From Deltaproteobacteria bacterium (lineage in GTDB: Bacteria; Myxococcota_A; UBA9160; SZUA-336): 21,365 bases of DNA. Where the stretch lies: positions 1 through 21,365 of the forward strand of contig DAOUZG010000003.1 of NCBI GenBank assembly GCA_030665705.1. Direction: 5' to 3'. The notes beneath the pieces were generated by a model, which ran no database searches, had not been told where the DNA came from, and saw only the letters and a program-made list of their open reading frames with translations. This document shows positions 15,763 to 21,365 of this stretch, one piece after another. Each line of letters begins with the position of its first letter. The stretch's first letter is position 1. The translations under genes and the position numbers were made by a program.

Positions 15763-17348
15763 CCGAGATACCCCAGAGCGCGAAGCCGCTGTTCGAGGCC
15801 GGCCTGCTCCGCTTGCGTCATCTCGGCGGCCCGCAAGGAAGGCAGGGAAGGCGGGGTTTCGGCCACCCCGTTGGCCCAGCGGGGCGTTGTCCCGAGCACT
15901 TCCAGGGGCTGGCCTTCCATCCAGGCCGGGATCGCGAGACCGAGGTGGGCAAGGAGGGTGGGGGCGAGGTCCCCGATCCACGGAGACCGAAGCTGTCCCG
16001 AACCGGGAAAGCCCTTGCCTCGAGCCAGGATGACGCCCTCGGGCCGGTGGGCTCCGTTCAGCCCTGCTCCCCGTTCTCCATCCAGCTCGTCGTCCGCGAG
16101 CGATCGGAGGGAGGGACCCGCATACGCGGGGGGTGTCCGCGCCGGCGAATGACGCAGATCCAGAAGGAGGTCGGGCGCGCGTCGTCGCAGCGGGCCCCGG
16201 TAGAGATCGTCCCGATAATAGACCCGACGAACGGCCTCCCATCGGCGCAGGCGCCGCACGAGCTCGTCCCGGCAGCTCGGTTCGAGGACCCAGATGCCGG
16301 GGAGGGTGCTCGACTCGTCCGAGAAGGCGGCCGACCGCGCGAGATCGAGCGACCCGATTCGAGAGGCGCTCTCGAGCGAGGACACAGGCCCCTCCCGGAG
16401 CCACCGGAACACCCTTGCCTGAAGCTCGCGCGGGAGACCTCGGATGGCCCCGCGCCGGAGGCGGCCAGCCCAATCGGTCGAGGCCGGGCGGCGCACCAGG
16501 TAGCCCTGCTCCTCGAGCCAGCGGTTCAGGTAGCAGAGCCGGGCGCTTGCCGGGCCCATCCCGTGGTCGGAGAGCACGATCAAGTCGGAGGCGGCGCAGG
16601 CATCCCCGAGCCGCGTCACGGCCCCATCCAGTGCGTCATAGACCTCCGGTAAGACGCGCGCACGGTCGGCAGAGGAGCCATCGTAGCGTGGAGAGGCCGG
16701 GTCAGCGTATCGAAGGAAGTGGTGCCCGGCCGTGTCTGCGGCCTGGAAGTGAACCAGTAAGAGGTCCCAGTCTCCTTCCCGGAGTACCGCGAGCGCCTGC
16801 TCGACCCTCCGGTCGATCGAGGCGAGGATCCCCCGCGCGGCTCGGCGGTGCCAGGAACGCCCCTTCCGTCCTTCGGGAACGGTCGAGGTGCGCAGGTCGA
16901 CCCCGCGCCGCCGCAGTCTCCTCCAAAGCTCGGGCGGGGTCTGGGCCCGACCGTCCGGAGCGCCGGTGAAGGGTGAGTCGAAGCCCGCCAGCACCGCTCC
17001 GTGTTGCAGGGCGGGCACCGGATAGGTCGTCGGGACCCCCAGACTGCAGACACGCCGCCCGCCGGCATCCGCGAGTTCGAGAAGCGTCGGGACGCCACGA
17101 TCGCCGGCGTTTTGAAACCGGATGCGGTCACCCTCGAGGCGTGTGAAGTCGAAGAGCCCGTGGCGCCCGGGGCCGACACCGGTAAGGAAGGTCGACCAAG
17201 CGGGCACGGAGACCGGCGGGAACGTGCTCCGAAGGCGTCCGGCCCACCCGCGCGTGGCGATCGCGTCGAGGGCGCGCATCCTTCCCTCCCCGCGGAAGCG
17301 TTCGAGGAGGTCCGGGTCCAGCCCGTCTAACGCCAGGACCAGGATCAT
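15759..17348 (-). CDS. Alkaline phosphatase superfamily protein (type I phosphodiesterase-like)
   Basis: A 529-residue hydrolase of the alkaline-phosphatase/sulfatase fold. Visible active-site elements are the metal aspartate Asp8 (LALDGLDPD), a nucleophile loop FPPVSVPAWSTFLTG with Ser47 at the usual Thr/Ser position, Asp205/His209 (AADTAGHHF), Asp261/His262 (SDHGMGP), and a late NGAHRPEGVILARG supplying the last histidine. The set is complete, so it should be active. There is no signal peptide, so it acts in the cytoplasm or at its membrane; candidate substrates are phosphodiesters, lipid-linked head groups or nucleotides. ATG 17348 has GGAGGAG 6-7 nt upstream. It is the first gene of the ten-gene operon and divergent from rplC, with 200 nt between the starts. 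Confidence 0.87.
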   Translation of the reverse strand: MILVLALDGLDPDLLERFRGEGRMRALDAIATRGWAGRLRSTFPPVSVPAWSTFLTGVGPGRHGLFDFTRLEGDRIRFQNAGDRGVPTLLELADAGGRRVCSLGVPTTYPVPALQHGAVLAGFDSPFTGAPDGRAQTPPELWRRLRRRGVDLRTSTVPEGRKGRSWHRRAARGILASIDRRVEQALAVLREGDWDLLLVHFQAADTAGHHFLRYADPASPRYDGSSADRARVLPEVYDALDGAVTRLGDACAASDLIVLSDHGMGPASARLCYLNRWLEEQGYLVRRPASTDWAGRLRRGAIRGLPRELQARVFRWLREGPVSSLESASRIGSLDLARSAAFSDESSTLPGIWVLEPSCRDELVRRLRRWEAVRRVYYRDDLYRGPLRRRAPDLLLDLRHSPARTPPAYAGPSLRSLADDELDGERGAGLNGAHRPEGVILARGKGFPGSGQLRSPWIGDLAPTLLAHLGLAIPAWMEGQPLEVLGTTPRWANGVAETPPSLPSLRAAEMTQAEQAGLEQRLRALGYLG

Positions 17349-17409
17349 TCGGCTCTCCTCCGGGTTGCGTCCCCCGTGCTCGGACGTCGCGCCCTCGTGG
17401 CCGTCCCGC

Positions 17410-17415
17410 TATAAT
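17410..17415 (+). promoter_or_regulatory. Consensus -10 box (TATAAT) for rplC
   Basis: A perfect TATAAT in an otherwise GC-rich divergent intergenic region, 133 nt before the rplC ATG. No convincing -35 is visible at the normal spacing (17387-17392 reads TCGCGC). Transcription would start near 17421. The ATG that overlaps this box (from 17414) opens the rplC frame but is not a plausible start. Confidence 0.55.
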
Positions 17416-17548
17416 GCCGCGCCCTTGCGGCGTCGTCTGCCATCTGCCTTCGTCGAGCCTTTGTCGAGGAGTGGTGGCTCGACCCTGTGGGGTGCCGCTC
17501 GGCGTGGCCACGAGGAGACGCCGTGGGCGGCGAGAGAGGGAGCGCGTC
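17416..17548 (+). other. rplC 5' leader with several dyads
   Basis: The leader contains GCCGC/GCGGC (17416-17420 and 17427-17431), the perfect palindrome CGTGGCCACG (17503-17512), and CGCCG/CGGCG (17519-17523 and 17528-17532) just before the Shine-Dalgarno-like GAGAGAGGGAG. Many ribosomal protein genes are autoregulated through leader structures; this one might be, but no known L3 leader motif was recognised. GC-rich sequence folds easily, so weight is low. Confidence 0.3.
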
Positions 17549-18202
17549 ATGCCTCTGGAGTTGCTGGGCCGGAAGGTCGGGATGACCCAGATCTTCACCG
17601 AGAGCGGGGACCGGGTATCCATAACGGTCGTCCAGGCCGGACCTTGCACGGTGGTGCAGAAGAAGACGGAGGAGAGCGACGGCTACTGCGCCGTCCAGCT
17701 CGGGTTCGAAGATCGGAAGGAGAAGCACACCTCTCGCCCGCTGCTCGGGCATTTCAAGAAGTCCGAGTTGTCTCCCAAGCGGTTTCTCTACGAGGTGCGG
17801 ATGATGCCCGATGAGGCGAGTGAGCTCGCAGTCGGGCAGGAAGTCGGGCTCGAGGGCACGTTTGAAGAGGGTCAGAGGGTCGACGTGACCGGCCAGACGA
17901 AGGGCCGAGGCTTTACAGGCGTGATCAAGCGCTGGCACTTCTCCCTCCAGGGGCGCAGCCACGGCACGCATGAGTACGCGCGACACGGCGGCGCGATTGC
18001 GGCCGGCACCTACCCGGGCCGGATCTTCAAGGGCAAGAAGATGGCCGGGCATCACGGGGCGGAGCGCAGGACGACCCTAAACCTCCGGGTCGAACGGATC
18101 GATCCGAGCCGAAACCTCCTCTTCCTCCGCGGAGCGGTTCCGGGTCACCGGGACGGCCTCGTGCGGATCCGAACCGCGGTCCGCTCCTCGAAGGAGGGCT
18201 AG
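17549..18202 (+). CDS. rplC: 50S ribosomal protein L3
   Basis: Early-assembly protein of the large ribosomal subunit that reaches toward the peptidyl-transferase centre. The 217 residues are full length: LLGRKVGMTQIF at the N-terminus, TKGRGFTGVIKRW (117-129), RSHGTHEYARHGG (136-148), PGRIFKGKKMAGHHGAERRT (156-175) and LRGAVPGHRDGLV near the C-terminus. The usual GSIG in the central loop reads GAIA (148-151). ATG 17549 is preceded by GAGAGAGGGAG. It is oddly placed: no rpsJ, rplD or rplW beside it, although rplC normally sits in the S10 operon. It ends at TAG 18200-18202, and the same reading frame continues at once into rlmE. It may be the sole relocated rplC or a second copy. Confidence 0.96.
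   Translation: MPLELLGRKVGMTQIFTESGDRVSITVVQAGPCTVVQKKTEESDGYCAVQLGFEDRKEKHTSRPLLGHFKKSELSPKRFLYEVRMMPDEASELAVGQEVGLEGTFEEGQRVDVTGQTKGRGFTGVIKRWHFSLQGRSHGTHEYARHGGAIAAGTYPGRIFKGKKMAGHHGAERRTTLNLRVERIDPSRNLLFLRGAVPGHRDGLVRIRTAVRSSKEG
18191..18198 (+). promoter_or_regulatory. Strong Shine-Dalgarno at the rplC/rlmE junction
   Basis: AAGGAGGG lies inside the last codons of rplC. Five nt separate GGAGG from codon CTC at 18203, where the RlmE frame opens after the rplC TAG. It is well placed to start rlmE, yet no ATG, GTG or TTG in the RlmE frame follows until 18317. Confidence 0.6.
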
Positions 18203-18841
18203 CTCGCGACGTCGCGCTACGAGCCGCGTGACTCCTTCTTCCGACGCGCCCGCGAGGCGGGCTATCGATCCCGTGCGGCGTACAAGCTCATCGATCTGCT
18301 TCGCCGTCTGCCACAGGTGCGTCCGGGAGCCGCCGTCGTCGAGCTAGGATCCTGGCCGGGCGGGTGGCTCCAGGTTCTCGGCGCGCGCGTGGGTTCGCAG
18401 GGACGGGTGGTCGGCGTCGACACCCGCCCACTCGATCCGCTCGGCGAGCCGGTCCAGCTCCTCGAGCTCGACTTCACGCACCCCGAGGCCCCGGAGCGGG
18501 TTGCCGAGGCGCTCTCCCGCCCCGCAGACGCGGTTCTCTCCGACGCCGCACCCCATCTCACCGGCGTGCGGGAGGTCGACCGGGCCGCGCTCGAGGAGCT
18601 CCAGGAGGCGGCCCTCGCGGTCGCGGATCGAGTGCTCCGTCCAGGCGGGGGCCTCGTGCTGAAGGGATTCCCGGGGCCGGAGAGCGACCGGATGCGCAAG
18701 CTCCTGCGGTCACGGTTCGGGACGGTTTCCGAGGTGCGTCCCGAGGGGAAGCGTTCGACCTCGAACGAGTTCTACTGGGTCGTGGGTGGGGGTCGCTCTA
18801 GGCCGAGCCGGCGCCGTACTCGTCGAGGAAGGACTGCTTGA
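18203..18841 (+). CDS. rlmE: 23S rRNA (uridine-2'-O)-methyltransferase RlmE (FtsJ/RrmJ), no canonical start codon
   Basis: Methylates the 2'-O of the A-loop uridine (U2552 in Escherichia coli) on the 50S subunit using SAM. The frame from 18203 gives 212 residues against 209 in E. coli. The SAM motif is VVELGSWPGGW (45-55), and the catalytic tetrad is Lys28, Asp114, Lys154, Glu189, each exactly 10 less than E. coli 38/124/164/199. The first in-frame ATG/GTG/TTG is GTG 18317 (codon 39), which would drop Lys28 and the RNA-facing N-terminus RDSFFRRAREAGYRSRAAYKL. A strong Shine-Dalgarno sits 5 nt before 18203, so initiation at CTC 18203 or ACG 18209, read-through of the rplC UAG, or a sequence error are the options. 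The start given is the frame limit, not a proven codon. The basic C-terminal tail overlaps tgt by 44 nt. Confidence 0.85.
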   Translation, partial: LATSRYEPRDSFFRRAREAGYRSRAAYKLIDLLRRLPQVRPGAAVVELGSWPGGWLQVLGARVGSQGRVVGVDTRPLDPLGEPVQLLELDFTHPEAPERVAEALSRPADAVLSDAAPHLTGVREVDRAALEELQEAALAVADRVLRPGGGLVLKGFPGPESDRMRKLLRSRFGTVSEVRPEGKRSTSNEFYWVVGGGRSRPSRRRTRRGRTA

Positions 18842-19922
18842 AGGCGCGGAAGCGCCCCTCGCGGATCGCCTCGCGAGTCTCCTGCATCAGACGCTGATAG
18901 AAGCGCAGGTTGTGAATCGCGCCCAGCACGGTGCCGAGAATCTCGTTCGACGCGTAGACGTGGTGGAGATACGCCCGGGTAAACGTTCGACACGCGTAGC
19001 AGTCGCACGAGCGGTCGATCGGGTACGCGTCCCGACGGTAGCGGCGCTGGTTCACCCGGATGCGACCCCGGCGCGTGAATAGCGTTGCGGAGCGCGCGTA
19101 GCGCGTCGGGATGACACAGTCGAACATGTCCACTCCGCGCTCCACCGCTTCGAGGAGGTCGTGCGGGAGCCCGATCCCCATCACGTATCGTGGGCGGTCT
19201 TCCGGTAGGAGCGGGACGGTCACCTCCAGCACCCGCACGAGCTCGCCTAGGCCCTCCCCCACCGAGACGCCCCCGATCGCATAGCCCGGGAGGTCGAGCG
19301 CGCAAACCTCTCGTGCGCACGCTCCGCGGAGATCGGGATAGACGGAGCCCTGGACGATTCCGAACAGCGCTTGCTCGCTCTCGCCGTGGGCCGCGACACA
19401 GCGTCGGAGCCACCGCAGGGTGTGCTCGACCCCCTCTCTGGCGAGTTCGTGGCTCGCGGGAAAAGGTGTGCACTCGTCGAGCGGCATGATGATGTCGGCG
19501 CCGAGTGCGTGCTGGATCTCGATGGTCCGCTCGGGCGTCAGGTCGATCTCGCGCCCGTCCACCTCACTCTGGAACCGGACCCCGTCATCGTGGATCACCT
19601 TCCGGGGAAGACTGAAGACCTGGTAGCCCCCGGAATCGGTGAGGATCGGTCCCTCCCACGCCATGAAAGCGTGCAGCCCTCCGAGCTTCTCGATCAGCTC
19701 GGGCCCCGGGCGAAGTGTCAGGTGGTAGGTGTTCGCGAGCACGATTCGCGATCCCGTCTCGCGGACCTGGTCGGGGGTCATGGCGCGGACGGCGGCCCGC
19801 GTTCCGACGGGCATGAAGACGGGTGTCTCCACCTCGCCCCGACGGGTCGAGAGGCGTCCGGTGCGTGCGGCGGTCTCCCCGTCGGTCGCTTCGACGAGGA
19901 ACCCGAGCCGTGCGCTACCCAC
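18798..19922 (-). CDS. tgt: tRNA-guanine transglycosylase (queuine/preQ1)
   Basis: Exchanges guanine-34 of GUN-anticodon tRNAs for preQ1 in queuosine synthesis. Numbered from GTG 19922: general acid/base Asp96 (TDSGGYQVFSL), MPLDECTPFP, GIVQGSVYPDLR, nucleophile Asp268 (MFDCVIPTR), and zinc ligands Cys306, Cys308, Cys311 (CDCYACRTFTRAYLHH) with His337 (GAIHNLRFY). All are present. GTG 19922 gives 374 residues, the normal length, and overlaps the purM stop by 8 nt; an upstream GTG at 19967 would add 15 residues and overlap purM by 53 nt, and neither has a strong Shine-Dalgarno. It is apparently co-transcribed with purM and converges on rlmE. Together with rlmE it makes this a cluster of translation-related modification genes. 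Confidence 0.96.
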   Translation of the reverse strand: MGSARLGFLVEATDGETAARTGRLSTRRGEVETPVFMPVGTRAAVRAMTPDQVRETGSRIVLANTYHLTLRPGPELIEKLGGLHAFMAWEGPILTDSGGYQVFSLPRKVIHDDGVRFQSEVDGREIDLTPERTIEIQHALGADIIMPLDECTPFPASHELAREGVEHTLRWLRRCVAAHGESEQALFGIVQGSVYPDLRGACAREVCALDLPGYAIGGVSVGEGLGELVRVLEVTVPLLPEDRPRYVMGIGLPHDLLEAVERGVDMFDCVIPTRYARSATLFTRRGRIRVNQRRYRRDAYPIDRSCDCYACRTFTRAYLHHVYASNEILGTVLGAIHNLRFYQRLMQETREAIREGRFRAFKQSFLDEYGAGSA

Positions 19923-20988
19923 CTTCCGCGGTGAAGCGCTTTGAGCGACCGACCAGTCCTTCCTCACGGAGCCAGACGCGGCGCTCGGGGTCCTCGACGG
20001 CCGTACCGAGGCGCCAGCTCTCCGTCCCCGTCGACCGCAGCACCTCGATCGCCCGTTCGGCGTCGGCCTCCCGCACCACGACCGTCATCCCCACCCCCAT
20101 GTTGAACACGGTCCGCATCTCGGCTCGGTCGATCTCACCGAGCTGTTCGATCTGACGGAAAATCGGCTGCGGCTCGGGAAGGTGTGTGATCTCGAACCCG
20201 ACGGGCGCCTCCACGCGTCGCAGGTTCAGGAGCCCGTCCCCCGTAATGTGCGCGACCGCACGGGGTCGGATGCCGTTATCGGAAAGCGCGCGCATCTGAG
20301 GAACATAGATTCGTGTAGGGCGGAGAAGCTCCTCGCCGACGGTCGTCTCGAACTCCTCCACGTAGCTGTCGAGGTTGAAGCGTGTAAGCAGAACCTTCCG
20401 CGCGAGCGAGATTCCGTTGGAGTGGACGCCGCTCGACTCGATCCCCACTACGGCGTCACCCGGTTCGACGGCGGAGCCGTCGATCAGCCCGTCCTCGGGG
20501 ATCACGCCGATCGCCATCCCCACGAGATCGAGGCCGCTGCCCGGCTGAGCGCCCCGAAGCATGTCGGGGACCTGTGCGACCTCACCCCCGACGATGCTGA
20601 CCCCCGCCTGCTTCGCCCCCTCGGCGAGACCGATCCCGATCTGGGCAAAGACGTCCGGGTCGGCCGACTCGACCGCCAGGTAGTCGAGCAGCGCGAGCGG
20701 GGTTGCTCCCACGCAGATCAGGTCGTTCACGTTCATCGCCACACAGTCGATTCCGACCGTGTCGTACTTGAGGGCAAGCTGGGCGACGATGAGCTTGGTG
20801 CCCACGCCGTCCGTGGTCAGGGCGATCCGGAGCGGGCCGGCCCGGATGACGCTGGCGAAGTGTCCGATCCCGATCTCGGTCGGAGCGCCGAAGGCGAGGG
20901 TCGGCGAGATCTCGAGCAGGAGGCGCGAGAGGGCGCGATCTGCCTCATCGGTGTCGACACCGCTTCGCGCGTACTCGCTTTGGGCCAT
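19915..20988 (-). CDS. purM: Phosphoribosylformylglycinamidine cyclo-ligase (AIR synthase)
   Basis: ATP-dependent ring closure of FGAM to aminoimidazole ribonucleotide, the fifth step of purine synthesis. The 357 residues include LTTDGVGTKL (57-66), the IDCVAMNVNDLICVGATPLA block (80-99), a glycine-rich VGGEVAQVPDM, GIESSGVHSNGISLAR, AHITGDGLLNLRR and FNMGVGMTVVV. The N-terminus is shorter and less typical of the E. coli type (GAPTEIGIGHFAS in place of the usual GGFG-type segment), closer to divergent bacterial or archaeal forms. ATG 20988 is preceded by AAGGGGGG at a short spacing. tgt follows with an 8-nt overlap, so the two form a transcription unit. Confidence 0.96.
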   Translation of the reverse strand: MAQSEYARSGVDTDEADRALSRLLLEISPTLAFGAPTEIGIGHFASVIRAGPLRIALTTDGVGTKLIVAQLALKYDTVGIDCVAMNVNDLICVGATPLALLDYLAVESADPDVFAQIGIGLAEGAKQAGVSIVGGEVAQVPDMLRGAQPGSGLDLVGMAIGVIPEDGLIDGSAVEPGDAVVGIESSGVHSNGISLARKVLLTRFNLDSYVEEFETTVGEELLRPTRIYVPQMRALSDNGIRPRAVAHITGDGLLNLRRVEAPVGFEITHLPEPQPIFRQIEQLGEIDRAEMRTVFNMGVGMTVVVREADAERAIEVLRSTGTESWRLGTAVEDPERRVWLREEGLVGRSKRFTAEGG

Positions 20989-21219
20989 GGCCCCCCTTCC
21001 CTTAGCCCCGAGCTAGGGATAGCGGCGTTCCCCGCGGCTCCGGCGGAGCCGAACCCTCCGGTGTTTTGCCTTCAGGCGGGCTCGGTGACGCGCTGTGCGA
21101 CGGCGGTTCCGGTGCGGCAGGGGCTTTGCTTTCTTCATGGCTGGGCGAAGCATATGGGAGCGCTCCCCCGGCCTCAAGCCCCCTGAGGGTTGGGTGGCTC
21201 CGAGCTGGGTGCCCTGCGG
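20989..21219. other. Intergenic region with two perfect palindromes
   Basis: No gene is convincing here. CGGCTCCG (21035-21042) and CGGAGCCG (21044-21051) form an 8-bp stem around a single base, and GGGAGCGCTCCC (21156-21167) is a 12-bp perfect palindrome. Neither is followed by a T-run, so I do not call them intrinsic terminators. They may act as an operator or rho-dependent 3' end between the upstream gene and purM. Confidence 0.4.
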
Positions 21220-21365
21220 CTACCAGAGGGCTTTGAGGAAGCTGCCGCCCGACTTGGACCGCTCGGCGTCCCGGGCCTGCTTCCTGCGGATCTCCTCCCG
21301 GATCTGCTTCCGCTTCTCGGTCAGCAGCAGCTTCAGGCGCTTCTTTCCCACGTCGGTCCACGGGC
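21220..21365 (-). CDS. 3' end of an unidentified gene (partial)
   Basis: The minus strand is open from the window edge to TAG at 21222-21220. The first full codon is at 21363-21361 and 47 residues are visible. The sequence is highly charged and helical: DVGKKRLKLLLTEKRKQIRE, then EIRRKQARDAERSK, then a hydrophobic end SFLKALW. The amphipathic, Lys/Arg/Glu-rich pattern suggests a coiled coil or nucleic-acid-contacting tail. I do not recognise the family. A competing frame on the same strand (21361-21002) is low-complexity Pro/Ala/Glu and less protein-like. Confidence 0.5.
   Translation of the reverse strand, partial: PWTDVGKKRLKLLLTEKRKQIREEIRRKQARDAERSKSGGSFLKALW

Noticed and set aside
17414..17548. 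Extended rplC start at ATG 17414
   Set aside because: This ATG overlaps the -10 box TATAAT, and the added 45 residues are Arg/Cys-rich and unlike L3. ATG 17549 matches the family N-terminus and has a ribosome binding site.
18317..18841. rlmE starting at GTG 18317
   Set aside because: It would delete catalytic Lys28 and the conserved RNA-facing N-terminus, which are well preserved in frame upstream.
21002..21361. Minus-strand open frame of 119 codons at the right edge
   Set aside because: Low-complexity Pro/Ala/Glu translation without motifs; the alternative frame ending at 21220 is far more protein-like.

Overview
The window is GC-rich bacterial chromosome, densely coding, with many GTG starts and one probable TTG start. 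SurA-like chaperones, two probable lipoproteins and cell-surface glycosyltransferases point to an outer-membrane bacterium. The order mfd - peptidyl-prolyl isomerases - surA - pdxA - uvrA recalls Deltaproteobacteria-like lineages (Myxococcota, Desulfobacterota, Binatota), but this assignment is inference and is not tight.

Layout. Positions 1-445 hold no convincing gene. They contain two perfect 66-bp tandem repeats followed by a mosaic of hairpins flanked by a 23-bp direct repeat. On the minus strand follow a ferritin-like diiron protein (446-1468) and a single-chain fusion of a Phd/YefM antitoxin domain to a RelE/ParE toxin domain (1588-2001). An unusually AT-rich intergenic patch (about 2070-2160) with nested inverted repeats and a consensus -10 box separates these from a plus-strand dTMP kinase (tmk, ending 3107), whose leader is highly structured and whose start is ambiguous.

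From 17348 down to 3094 runs a ten-gene minus-strand operon: alkaline-phosphatase-superfamily enzyme, GT2 and GT4 glycosyltransferases, mfd, two probable lipoprotein parvulins, surA, pdxA, uvrA and a CPBP-family membrane protein. Eight of its nine junctions are 4-nt stop/start overlaps (ATGA, GTGA or TTGA) and the ninth is a longer overlap. The operon joins envelope polysaccharide and outer-membrane biogenesis to transcription-coupled nucleotide excision repair (Mfd plus UvrA).

Divergent from the operon, a plus-strand unit carries ribosomal protein L3 (rplC), away from its usual S10-operon neighbours, followed directly by the 23S rRNA 2'-O-methyltransferase rlmE. These two reading frames are in the same phase and separated by one UAG. 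The full-length RlmE frame, with all four catalytic residues, has a strong Shine-Dalgarno but no ATG, GTG or TTG start. Convergent to them are tgt (queuine tRNA-ribosyltransferase) and purM, with the 3' end of an unidentified basic, helical protein at the window edge.

The most unusual items are the L3/RlmE junction, the Phd-RelE single-chain fusion, the graded loss of catalytic histidines across three consecutive parvulins, and the structured repeats at the left edge. I see no CRISPR array, tRNA, rRNA, transposase or recognisable defence cluster.
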